A stretch of 64,000 bases of DNA from Acidobacteriota bacterium (GTDB taxonomy: Bacteria; Acidobacteriota; Thermoanaerobaculia; Multivoradales; Multivoraceae). The stretch covers positions 275,903 to 339,902 of the forward strand of contig JAJCXN010000046.1 in NCBI GenBank assembly GCA_029263415.1. The letters are read 5' to 3'. Positions 27,919-36,416 of this stretch are shown piece after piece. The notes below the pieces were generated by a model. It made no database searches. It saw nothing but the letters and a program-made list of their open reading frames with translations, and was not told the DNA's origin. The translations under genes and the position numbers were made by a program. Each line of letters opens with the position of its first letter. Position 1 is the stretch's first letter.

Positions 27919-29235
27919 CTAAGGACTCTTGACTAGATCGATCTTGACCGTCTCGGTCTCCCCGCTCTTGATGGTGAACTCAACGCGATGACCCTGATAG
28001 CCGGGACGGGAAATCTCGACCACGTGATCGCCTGCATCGAGCATCAGCGGCGCACCTAGGTCGGCTAGCTGAGCGGCGCCGCCCACCAACTGTCCGTCAA
28101 CGTAAATGGCTGCATCCTCGGGTTGGATAGCGAACACCACCTTGGCTGGTTCGGACCGCAAGTCCACCTCGACGCTAGAGGCGGCACGCGAAGAACTACC
28201 GCGTTGTCGCCATTGGTCACGACTGCGCGGGCTGGCTTGACCTTCAGGGGCTCTTGAGCGTCTCACCGCTTCGGATCCGCTTGCGCCCTGCTCACCGGCG
28301 TCGCGATCGTCATAGCGCCACGGCGCAAGCTGGGTTCGCTTCTCAGCCTTGGCTTGGCGCCCCGGCAGTGGATCCAGTTGCTCGTACATCTTCTCGGGGG
28401 ATTTTGCTACGCCCTTGACCATCTTGTCTTTGAGACGGAGTGACCCGCCAGCCTCCAGCTTGATCTGCTTGCCCAGCGTCTCGTATCCCTCGTGGTAGAT
28501 CACCAGGTTGTGAACGCCGGCATCCAACCAGAGGTATCGCGGGAACCCATCGTAGTTGTCTGCGATACCAACCAGCTTCCCGTCCACATAGATCTGGGCC
28601 TCTTCAGGAGAGATATCCAGATCCAGTGCAGCCGCCGATGCGCGATAGTAGGAGCCTCCATAACCGCCACCGCCATAGGCCATGTGTCCGTACGGTGCGT
28701 AGCCATATGAAGCATATGAGCCGACGTACCAGGAGAACGGATAGCCCAGGCCGTAGTAGAAGAACGGGCTGCGGTAGTAGGAGCCATAGCCATAGGAGCC
28801 GCCGTATCGGTACCCGCCACGTCGATGTCGATTGTTGTAGCCACCGCGACCACGACGGTCACCTCGATCGTGTCCCATCGATCCGTTACGGCCACCACCT
28901 CGGCCAACGTTAGATCCTCCCGAGCCGGATCCACGCGAGCCAGATCCGCCTGGACGGGTGGAGGCAGTAGCCACGCGACCGCTGGAGGCTGCCCTTGAGG
29001 CGGGGGTGGATCGAGTGACGCGACCGTCTCCAGCACTTTCTCCTTGTGCAGACGCAGGCCCAGCAAGGCCAACAAACAGCATGGAAAGCGCGCAAGCCGT
29101 GGTCAGAGCAACTCGGTTCACCTGTGCTAGCGGGCTGCGCACTGGGTTGAGTCCGACCGGCCTAAGTCTCACCAGTCTGAGCCCCACCAGACTTGTCTTC
29201 GCCGCTGGCATCGCCACTTGTTTGCTTGTGCTCAT
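27919..29235 (-). CDS. secreted PEGA-domain protein with Gly/Tyr-rich segment
   Basis: The 438-residue protein has a signal sequence after a basic N-terminus that repeats VGLRLV/RLRPVGL-type units, then a Gly/Arg/Ser-rich stretch, then a segment very rich in Gly and Tyr (about 135-200, e.g. GGSYGYGSYY). Two PEGA domains follow: 'DISPEEAQIYVDGKLVG' with 'LDAGVHNLVIYHEGY' (about 203-265) and 'IQPEDAAIYVDGQLVGG' with 'LDAGDHVVEISRPGY' (about 365-430). PEGA domains sit on cell-surface or periplasmic proteins, often near peptidoglycan or S-layers. The ATG has GGAGAGG upstream. Specific role unknown. Confidence 0.82.
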   Translation of the reverse strand: MSTSKQVAMPAAKTSLVGLRLVRLRPVGLNPVRSPLAQVNRVALTTACALSMLFVGLAGPASAQGESAGDGRVTRSTPASRAASSGRVATASTRPGGSGSRGSGSGGSNVGRGGGRNGSMGHDRGDRRGRGGYNNRHRRGGYRYGGSYGYGSYYRSPFFYYGLGYPFSWYVGSYASYGYAPYGHMAYGGGGYGGSYYRASAAALDLDISPEEAQIYVDGKLVGIADNYDGFPRYLWLDAGVHNLVIYHEGYETLGKQIKLEAGGSLRLKDKMVKGVAKSPEKMYEQLDPLPGRQAKAEKRTQLAPWRYDDRDAGEQGASGSEAVRRSRAPEGQASPRSRDQWRQRGSSSRAASSVEVDLRSEPAKVVFAIQPEDAAIYVDGQLVGGAAQLADLGAPLMLDAGDHVVEISRPGYQGHRVEFTIKSGETETVKIDLVKSP

Positions 29236-29283
29236 CTCTGCCTCTCCTTTCTAAGGTCCGATAGCGCCGGTTCCGAACGGACA

Positions 29284-30336
29284 TCAGTTCGGACTACCGT
29301 TTCTCGACTCCTGCTCAGCCAACTCGTGCCAACCCCGCCTGAGGCCCACCGTGTAGTGATACCTCAAGGTGTCTTCCCAGAGCTTCGCAAGCCCGGCTGG
29401 AGCGGCCCAAGGCCACCCTGTAGTGCTAACTAGCCTTTGCAATGTCCGCACCAACCACCAATTTCGTCGAAAACGGCGGGCAGATGGCAATTCCGGTGGT
29501 CCCTCTCCGCTCACGCCTAAGAAGTCGGCGAGTTCTGGATGCTTGAGAAAGAACACGACAGCACAGAACCCTGCCTTCTCCTGCCGGTCGCCGAATCGCT
29601 CGAGATCTGTCGGATGGTCGTGCTCAACGCAAGCATCTGCGGCATAGAGAAGACGGAACCCTGTTTGATGCAGGCGGTAGCTCACCTCAATATCTTCCCA
29701 AGCAGCATAGGGAAAATCGACGTCGAACGGCTCTGCGAGTAACGCCGAACGCGGAACCGAGAGGTTCGAGGTGTAGAAGAAGTTGAACGGGACACAGCCC
29801 GGCTTGTCGATGAGGGCATAGCCGAACTGCAAGCCATAGTCATTGATGTATCGCAAGAACGGGTTCAATCGCATCCGGGAATGCCAGCCGGTGTAGCCGA
29901 TAACTCCCAACCTCTCCGGATCGACGCCGGCGTGCTCACCGCGCTGATGGGCTGCCAAGTGGCCACTCAACCATCCTGGTTTTGGGACGGTATCGTCCCC
30001 AAGAAAGGCCACTAGCCTCCCGCTTGCCTCGTTGACTCCGCGGTTGCGAGCAGCGGCAGGCCCCTTGTTGTCTTGGTGAATGATCCGCCGTGGGAGAAGC
30101 GCGCCCCCCCCGTCGGGCTCAACCGCCGCCCACTCATCGAGAAATCTCCGGGTGTCGGGCTCCGAGCCGTCGTTGACCACGACCAGCTCAGCTTGAACCT
30201 GATGCTCGCGAATCGCGCGCTGCTGGAGTACGCCTTCGAGCACCTCGGGCAGGATGTCCATGCGGTTGTAGGTCGGGATGACGATCGAGACATCGACCGC
30301 ACGGTCGCCTCTCGCTGAACTAGTTGAATCTGTCAT
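29284..30336 (-). CDS. family 2 glycosyltransferase
   Basis: A 350-residue GT-A enzyme: 'DVSIVIPTYNRMDILPEVL' opens the nucleotide-sugar domain, 'LVVVNDGSEPDTRRFL' and 'NRGVNEASGRLVAFLGDDT' give the acidic metal site, and 'AAWEDIEVSYRLHQTG' the ED-like catalytic-base region. It is the last gene of the polysaccharide cluster and overlaps the preceding gene by four bases (ATGA). Donor and acceptor cannot be told from the sequence. Confidence 0.88.
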   Translation of the reverse strand: MTDSTSSARGDRAVDVSIVIPTYNRMDILPEVLEGVLQQRAIREHQVQAELVVVNDGSEPDTRRFLDEWAAVEPDGGGALLPRRIIHQDNKGPAAARNRGVNEASGRLVAFLGDDTVPKPGWLSGHLAAHQRGEHAGVDPERLGVIGYTGWHSRMRLNPFLRYINDYGLQFGYALIDKPGCVPFNFFYTSNLSVPRSALLAEPFDVDFPYAAWEDIEVSYRLHQTGFRLLYAADACVEHDHPTDLERFGDRQEKAGFCAVVFFLKHPELADFLGVSGEGPPELPSARRFRRNWWLVRTLQRLVSTTGWPWAAPAGLAKLWEDTLRYHYTVGLRRGWHELAEQESRNGSPN

Positions 30337-31736
30337 CCGTCGTTCATCAAGTCGTCGAGAGTCAGCTCGACCAGCGGAAAGTCGTTCGGTAAGAGCGACC
30401 GGAAACCGGCGCCGGAGAAGAGGTCCTCATCGCCGGGATAGGTCGGCACCAACGCGCAGGGAAACTTGGCAAAGATCTCTCGGTCGGAACGGCGTCGGCG
30501 CGCTTGAACTCGTCGCCTTTGCTCAGCCGAAGCGTCCAGCTGATCCAACAGAAAGCTCGCCGCTTGGAGCTGCGCGATCGATCGAGGATCCCCAAGCTGC
30601 ACCCCCACGAGGTTGCTCGAATCGTCCCCATTCAGCGTCGGCTGCGAATCGTCACTCGGGGCGACCGCTCGAGCGACGCGCCTACGCATCCGGTTCAGCC
30701 CACGGCGCGCGAGCTCTCGCGTCCCCCAGCCGCGCCACTTCTGCCAGAGTGTTGGCTGCCGAGCCTGGGCGCTGGCAACGGTCGCTGGCGTCGGCTGTTG
30801 CTGAAAGGTGGCATAGGGATCCTGCCGGATCAACTCTCCGCCCAGGTTGTTGTCGGCCACCAAGGTTCTCGTGCGTGCCAAGAAGGTGGTCAGAATCGCT
30901 GGCATTAACTGAGGAAAGAGCTCTTCGTCGTAGTTCTTGAACGCGGTTAAGAACGCGTTGCGTTCAAACAAGAAGCCACGTCGATCCTGTCCGAGTTGAT
31001 CGCTGCTGGCCATCGATCGGTGACGCGCCACCGCCTCGTCGCAGAACAGAACGCGCTCGCCGCCGGACCACAGTCGCCAGCCCAGATCAACGTCCTCGAG
31101 GTACGCGAAGTACATCGGATCGAAGCCACCCGCATCCAAGAAACTCTGCCTGCGAATGATCATATTGCCGCCGCACGCAAACAACAGTTCGGCACCGCTT
31201 TCAGGGCCCTGCCAATCATCCAAAGGCTTGCCGAAGCCACGCTGAAATGCGTGTCCATCAAAGGTCATCAGACCCTCTACGAAGTCGACCTGGTTGCCCT
31301 CCCAGTTGACGAGCTTGCCGGACACCGCGGCGACATCCGCGGGCGCGTCTCGCAAGGACACGACAAGCTGCTGCAGCCAATCCCTCTTAGGCGCGGTGTC
31401 GTTGTTCAACAGAACGATTGCGTCGGCCGTGGAGACCTCGATCGCGAGGTTGTTGCCTCTACAGAAACCAAGGTTCTCTCCCGACTCGACCAACCGAACC
31501 ATGAGTTTCGAGCTGCCGATGTCGACCCAACTTTGCTTGAGCCACGGTACCGAGTCGTCGCTCGACCCGTTGTCGACCACCACCACCTGCCAGGCAACAC
31601 CGGCAGCATCTTGAGCGGCGAGCGCCTCTAAGCAGGTCTCAAGGTGGGTTCTTCCGTTCCAGTTGAGAATGACGACGTCGACCGTCGCGATCGTTGCGTT
31701 CGAGCCAGGCAGCACCTCGTCCGGTTGATGACTCAT
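30333..31736 (-). CDS. family 2 glycosyltransferase, rhamnosyltransferase-like
   Basis: A 467-residue enzyme with 'VDVVILNWNGRTHLETCLEAL', 'VVVVDNGSSDDSV', 'GFCRGNNLAI' and 'IVLLNNDTAPKRDWL', the pattern of WbbL-like rhamnosyltransferases; 'YFAYLEDVDLGWRLW' is the acceptor-side acidic motif. About 150 extra C-terminal residues are Arg-rich and unmatched. It overlaps both neighbours by four bases. Rhamnosyl transfer is plausible because an rfbD-like gene is at 14.4 kb, but the donor is inferred. Confidence 0.87.
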   Translation of the reverse strand: MSHQPDEVLPGSNATIATVDVVILNWNGRTHLETCLEALAAQDAAGVAWQVVVVDNGSSDDSVPWLKQSWVDIGSSKLMVRLVESGENLGFCRGNNLAIEVSTADAIVLLNNDTAPKRDWLQQLVVSLRDAPADVAAVSGKLVNWEGNQVDFVEGLMTFDGHAFQRGFGKPLDDWQGPESGAELLFACGGNMIIRRQSFLDAGGFDPMYFAYLEDVDLGWRLWSGGERVLFCDEAVARHRSMASSDQLGQDRRGFLFERNAFLTAFKNYDEELFPQLMPAILTTFLARTRTLVADNNLGGELIRQDPYATFQQQPTPATVASAQARQPTLWQKWRGWGTRELARRGLNRMRRRVARAVAPSDDSQPTLNGDDSSNLVGVQLGDPRSIAQLQAASFLLDQLDASAEQRRRVQARRRRSDREIFAKFPCALVPTYPGDEDLFSGAGFRSLLPNDFPLVELTLDDLMNDG

Positions 31737-33010
31737 CGAAAGTTCTCCGCTAAGCGACGAAGCTTTCTGCGGATCCTGAACGAAACACCATCGCGAGGGC
31801 TATGTGTCTCAGGCCTACGAGCGAATTCCGTCTTGGTGAGGTCTCGCCAGGGGTCGAGCAAGTAGTCCACGAGCGGCGCCAGCACCGACTCCCAGGAGAA
31901 CTCCCGCTTCAGTTCAAGAGCTGCCGAAGCCTTCCGTTGACACCTTTCTCCGTCGGAGAAGATCTCGTGCAAGGCGACCTCGATCGCGCCGGCGTCACCC
32001 TCAGGGACAACCCAGCCCGCGTCGATCTCTGCTAGCTGACGGCTCATGGCCCCGCCTTCGGTGACCAGGATCGGGCACTCAGCCGCCAATGCATCTAGGA
32101 AACGGGTTCGTAACGACAATCGCGTCTCCAACGAATCCTTGTGCGTCGCCGCCAGCACATCCACGTCACGCAGTAGATCGTACCGACGATCAGAAGGAAT
32201 CCAATCGAGAAACTCAACGTTGTGCTCGAGGCCGGCATCCCTTATCCAACGACGCACCTGCTCGACCAGTACTTGTGGCGTCCCTGTGTTCGGATTGTGC
32301 ACAATGAATAGCCGCCAACGTGGATTGCCCGAGGCAACTGCGCTGGCAAAGCCGTCCAGCAGTGGCCACGGGTCATACCAATCGTAAAGTCCCCCAAACA
32401 GGATTCGCCTCTCATCTGCCTGACGTTCCGGCAAGATGGGCGTCGCCTCGGGTAGTTCCGCGGGTACTCCGAACGGCACCACTCGCAGCAGACGGTCGAG
32501 CCCGGGGTCCTGACCCACTAGTTTCGGATTGACCCGGCCGGCCGCCACCAGCAGGCCCGAGTAGAACAGTCGCTGCTCGTCCGATGAGCACAAGAACAAG
32601 TCCCCGGCCGACAACTGCAGCATCCAAGTCACGTGATCGTTGCGGTACGGATCAAGCCCTAGGGTCTCAAAGTAGTTGAGGTTCTCGACCAGCCACGGAT
32701 CATAGAGATCGACCACCAGCGGCATCTCGGGCGCCTGGTGAATGACCTCGTTAGCGAGTTGCCCCTGCGCAACTACCGCGCGGCATCCCTCGATTGCCTG
32801 GTTGATCGAGCCCGCTGCATAGGTCACAGCTGCCACATCGTTGAGCTCAGTTTCGATTGCCTGCCGCTCACCTTCGGTGCGAAAGGGAGACAGCAAGCGC
32901 ACCGGTACCCCGAGCGCTGGAAGGCGCTTCGCCATTTCGAAGTAGCGAATACCGATTCCGGCCATTCGAGGCCTAAGCGGCTCGCTGCAAAGCAAAGCGA
33001 CGGGTTGCAT
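31733..33010 (-). CDS. glycosyltransferase, GT-B fold (GT4-like)
   Basis: A 425-residue GT-B protein. The N-terminal half has 'RMAGIGIRYFEMAKRLPALG', a typical acceptor-domain start. The C-terminal half has 'RRILFGGLYDWYDPWPLLDGFA' and 'LDWIPSDRRYDLLRDVDVL' with a degenerate E-x7-E region ('ETRLSLRTRFLDALAAECPILVTEGG'). A GGAG motif lies seven bases upstream of the ATG. It sits mid-cluster, overlapping the next gene by four bases. Confidence 0.85.
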   Translation of the reverse strand: MQPVALLCSEPLRPRMAGIGIRYFEMAKRLPALGVPVRLLSPFRTEGERQAIETELNDVAAVTYAAGSINQAIEGCRAVVAQGQLANEVIHQAPEMPLVVDLYDPWLVENLNYFETLGLDPYRNDHVTWMLQLSAGDLFLCSSDEQRLFYSGLLVAAGRVNPKLVGQDPGLDRLLRVVPFGVPAELPEATPILPERQADERRILFGGLYDWYDPWPLLDGFASAVASGNPRWRLFIVHNPNTGTPQVLVEQVRRWIRDAGLEHNVEFLDWIPSDRRYDLLRDVDVLAATHKDSLETRLSLRTRFLDALAAECPILVTEGGAMSRQLAEIDAGWVVPEGDAGAIEVALHEIFSDGERCQRKASAALELKREFSWESVLAPLVDYLLDPWRDLTKTEFARRPETHSPRDGVSFRIRRKLRRLAENFR

Positions 33011-33028
33011 TGGATCTCCGCCTTGGCC

Positions 33029-35170
33029 CTAGTTCTTGCTGCTGCGATGCAGAAGTTTGTGCAGCCACCAAGCGCGTGTCCCCTGCATCTGAGCAATCAG
33101 CGCCATCAGCCGCTCGATCTCACCGTAGGTGCGGCCGAGGTGCTCGCTGTTCTCCTCAAGTCCGGACCGCAGCTGGCGCTCTTGCTCTCCCATCACCTCG
33201 AGTTGCTGTGCCTGAGTCGCGAGTTGCTGTTCCCTGCTCTTAAGTTGCTGTTGCTTGGTCTCGAGTTGCTGTCGCTTGGTCGCGAGTTGCTGTTCTTTAG
33301 TCTCGAGTTGCTGTTGCCTGGTCTCGAGTTGCCGTTGCTTGATGTCGACGTCTTGCGACAGCACGTGAATGCGCTCGCGCAAGCGTTGGTCCTCTAGCCG
33401 GAGGCTCTCGACCTCACCGTGCTCCCAATGGTAGCGCTCTTCTGCCAGGCGCAGTTGCGATTCCAGCTCTGCGAGAGCCTGCCGCAACTCGGTTGCGGCA
33501 TGTGTTGCTTCCGCTCGAGCCAGGCGGTCCGTTTCCCAGCGCGCCCGCAGCTCCGCTGCCTCCTGCTCGCGATCTACCGTCTCACGTCGCAGCTCCGTCA
33601 CAGCTTGGGTCAAGCGCTCGGGCCCCAGTAGGCCCCTGTGTTTGGCGATCACTTTCGCCTTTGAACGCAGAAACTGTTGGGACGCGTCTGCTTGTGTACT
33701 CATCGCATGATGAGCACTACCGACAAAGTGTCGATACTCACACGTGACCTGACGGACATGATGCAACGTCGATTGCTGGCAGAGCCGGATGATGAAATCC
33801 CAGTCTTCGAACGCTTCCAGATCTTCGTCGAACCCAACCGACAACGCTAGGTCGCGCTCGACCAGCAACGTGTGAAAGGGAATGTAGTTATCGATCAGTA
33901 TGCGAACCGGATCAAAGTCGCGCGAATATGGCAGCGACCGCTGAATGCAACTCCAGCCCCCACCGTCGCGCCCGTCGACTTCTAGCGATGCGCGCAGCTC
34001 GTAGCGAGCAACCGCTGCATCGGAGTAGATCGCTCGAACGCCGGGAGCGCTGACTGCCGAAGCCAGGACCTGAAGGTGCTCGGGAAACACCAGGTCATCG
34101 TCGTCTAAGAAGCTCACAAACTCGCAAGTTGCCGCCGCAAGGCCAGCATTCGCCGCCGCCGCTCGACCGCTGTTGCGTTCGAGCTGCACAGGCTTCAAAG
34201 TGAACGGAAGGCCTTCCAATGCCGCCTTCACTCGAGCATGCTGCAACGGATCGACACCACCGTCGTTCACCAGCACCAGTTCAGCGGGCAACCAGTGGCT
34301 GCGTGCAACCGACTCGAGAGCTTCGGCTAACAACTCGGGGCGGTTGAAGGTCCTGACAATCAGACTCACCGCGGCCGTGGCTTGCTCAGCCCTCTGGGCG
34401 GGAGCGCCAAGCATTTCCACCAGGGTGGCCAGGGTATTGGTGGTGAAGTCGGTGAGCGCTAACCGCGCATAGCCTTCGGCACCTTCGACCTCGGGGCCCA
34501 AGGAATGAGTGCGAAAACGCCTTAGACCAACGCCCGCGTGCGTGTAGTTGTGCAGTGCTAGTTGGCTCTCATAGATTGCCATTGCATCGCGCAGCCATTC
34601 CATGTGGGCGCTCACATCGACCAACACATTGGGGTAGCCGGGATGGTTCACCGAATAGGTGAGATAGCGACAACCAGCTGCACTCTCAAACAGGGCGTCT
34701 CCGGAACGGAGCCTGGTCAGCACAGCGAACAGCGACTCAAACGCTGCGACATGATCTGGGGTCAGCTCGAGAGGCGACGGCACCAACACCAAATCGGGTT
34801 GCACAGCCAGAAGGTGCTCCTCGATCCCTGCAGCAAGGGAAACGATGTTCGCAGCCAGGCTGCCGTCGCGAAAGCTGAGCTGTTGAACGCTCCAGCCCGC
34901 GAATTCCGCGACCGCCTCAGATTCCCTCCGACGTACTGCGGCGATACCTTCACCCACCCCATTCTCGCCACCTGGGCCGGCTGGAGTGCGCTCCACGCCA
35001 CCGCCGCCATCGGTTAAGAAGAGCACGCTGACCGCAGAACCCCGTTCAACAAGCGACTTCAATAACCCGCCGCAACCAAGCAGCTCGTCGTCCTGGTGCG
35101 GTGCAAGGATCAATACCTTCTCGGCAGCGATCTGGACTGTGTTTCCGGGTGGCGTTAGGAGGTTGGGCAT
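33029..35170 (-). CDS. PIG-L deacetylase - family 2 glycosyltransferase - coiled-coil fusion
   Basis: Three parts in 713 residues. First, a LmbE/PIG-L zinc deacetylase domain (about 15-230) with 'LILAPHQDDELLGCGG' (H-x-DDE metal site). Second, a GT2 domain (about 265-520) with 'VSLIVRTFNRPELLAEAL', 'FVSFLDDDDLVFPEHL' and 'FEDWDFIIRLCQ'. Third, a long coiled coil (about 535-690) built partly of seven-residue units of the type QQLETKQ. PIG-L enzymes remove acetyl from N-acetylated sugars, so the protein could transfer an amino sugar and deacetylate it, or vice versa, while the coiled coil sets assembly or chain length as in WbdD-like systems. Domain calls are firm; joint function is inferred. 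Confidence 0.87.
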   Translation of the reverse strand: MPNLLTPPGNTVQIAAEKVLILAPHQDDELLGCGGLLKSLVERGSAVSVLFLTDGGGGVERTPAGPGGENGVGEGIAAVRRRESEAVAEFAGWSVQQLSFRDGSLAANIVSLAAGIEEHLLAVQPDLVLVPSPLELTPDHVAAFESLFAVLTRLRSGDALFESAAGCRYLTYSVNHPGYPNVLVDVSAHMEWLRDAMAIYESQLALHNYTHAGVGLRRFRTHSLGPEVEGAEGYARLALTDFTTNTLATLVEMLGAPAQRAEQATAAVSLIVRTFNRPELLAEALESVARSHWLPAELVLVNDGGVDPLQHARVKAALEGLPFTLKPVQLERNSGRAAAANAGLAAATCEFVSFLDDDDLVFPEHLQVLASAVSAPGVRAIYSDAAVARYELRASLEVDGRDGGGWSCIQRSLPYSRDFDPVRILIDNYIPFHTLLVERDLALSVGFDEDLEAFEDWDFIIRLCQQSTLHHVRQVTCEYRHFVGSAHHAMSTQADASQQFLRSKAKVIAKHRGLLGPERLTQAVTELRRETVDREQEAAELRARWETDRLARAEATHAATELRQALAELESQLRLAEERYHWEHGEVESLRLEDQRLRERIHVLSQDVDIKQRQLETRQQQLETKEQQLATKRQQLETKQQQLKSREQQLATQAQQLEVMGEQERQLRSGLEENSEHLGRTYGEIERLMALIAQMQGTRAWWLHKLLHRSSKN
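33200..33346 (-). repeat. 21-bp tandem repeat encoding coiled-coil heptads, seven copies
   Basis: Copies of (g/a)agttgctgt plus 11 variable bases start at 33200, 33221, 33242, 33263, 33284, 33305 and 33326. One copy equals one heptad of the coiled coil, so repeat-number change would lengthen or shorten the rod in steps of one heptad without breaking the frame. Confidence 0.92.
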
Positions 35171-35336
35171 TGTGCGGGGTTGGGGGGTACTTCGAAGTCG
35201 GCGGACGACGCGCTGGGGCGCGCAAAAGCGCGAATCGACATCGCTACTCTCAGTCGGTCCATCTTAGTTGCTCCCGCTGCGTAGCAACACCAGGAACGTT
35301 GCCGCGTTCACAGCGACCGTGACGGGGAACCGCGCC

Positions 35337-36416
35337 TCAAAGGTGTGCAGCGCCCAACTGGCGACCTCGATCATCGATGACAGTCATCCTCCAACCTGTG
35401 ACGCGCGCGCTCAAATCGTTCGGCACGCTCCAGTTCAATCGGCCACCGTTGCCGCAGCCCCGGTCGACAAGTGCTTCCCTACCTAAACGCTCAGCGGCCG
35501 CCGGGAAGCCGGTGGCCGAACCAGAGAGCTCGATCCACAGACCGCTGCATCCTTCTGGTACCAGGAGGCTTTCAAGCGTGACCGCTAGGTTTGACTCGGC
35601 GCTCTGCTCGGCACTCGAAGCCACTGGAGCGTGGGCTCTTAAGCCATGCAACCCATAGCGCTTACGATAAAGCGCCTCGGATTGCGCGAACCACTGCTGC
35701 GCCTTGGGTTCGGAGCCGGCCGACAGATCGAAGGTGTGCAACGCTTTCGCCTGGGGCACGTAGGCCGTTCTTATCCCGAGTTCAGCCGCTCGACGTAGCC
35801 AGTCGGTTTCTTCAAAGTAGAGCTGATAGCTCTCATCCAGCGGGCCTACCTGAGCGAGAGCGTCGCGAGCAAACAACAACAAGGCCCCGCTGAGGTGCCG
35901 ACTTTCAATCGGCGCAGAAGCGGACCAGTGGCGACGTGCGTGAGCGCGCCACCTTCGACGCACCATCTCCTCGCTGGCCTTTGGTGACACACCAGCTGCC
36001 AACCGCTCCCACCAGCGTGCGCCAAGATCCTCTGTCGGCGGCAGTTGCAACCGGCGTTCGCGGTCCCAGTGGAAGGCGGGGCCAACGGCGCCGTGATCGC
36101 GGCATTCCGCTAACAGCAGGCCGAGTGCGCCTGGTTCCATGGTTACGTCCGGGTTTGCCAGGACCACGTATCGAGAGCGCCTGGAACGGATGGCAAGGTT
36201 GGCTGCCGCGGCGTATCCTGAGTTGTACCCAGGATTGAGCACCGTACACTTCTGCCGGTTCAGCTCAGCGTCGCCGCTATTGTCGACCACGATCACCTCT
36301 GCTTCAAGCCCCAGGCGCCCCAACTCCGCCTCAGCCTCGTCAACAGCGACTCTGAGGCGCTCTGGCGTCCGGTAGTGGACCAGAACGAACAGCAGATCTA
36401 CATGCGTCGCAGGCAT
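35337..36416 (-). CDS. family 2 glycosyltransferase with C-terminal extension
   Basis: A 359-residue GT2 enzyme: 'LFVLVHYRTPERLRVAV', 'VIVVDNSGD', 'NPGYNSGYAAAANLAI' and 'YVVLANPDVTMEPGAL' show a rhamnosyltransferase-like GT-A domain; 'LYFEETDWLRRAAELG' is the catalytic-base segment. About 110 C-terminal residues form an unassigned beta-rich module. Its ATG overlaps the wzt stop by one base (TAATG), consistent with translational coupling to the exporter. Confidence 0.86.
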   Translation of the reverse strand: MPATHVDLLFVLVHYRTPERLRVAVDEAEAELGRLGLEAEVIVVDNSGDAELNRQKCTVLNPGYNSGYAAAANLAIRSRRSRYVVLANPDVTMEPGALGLLLAECRDHGAVGPAFHWDRERRLQLPPTEDLGARWWERLAAGVSPKASEEMVRRRWRAHARRHWSASAPIESRHLSGALLLFARDALAQVGPLDESYQLYFEETDWLRRAAELGIRTAYVPQAKALHTFDLSAGSEPKAQQWFAQSEALYRKRYGLHGLRAHAPVASSAEQSAESNLAVTLESLLVPEGCSGLWIELSGSATGFPAAAERLGREALVDRGCGNGGRLNWSVPNDLSARVTGWRMTVIDDRGRQLGAAHL

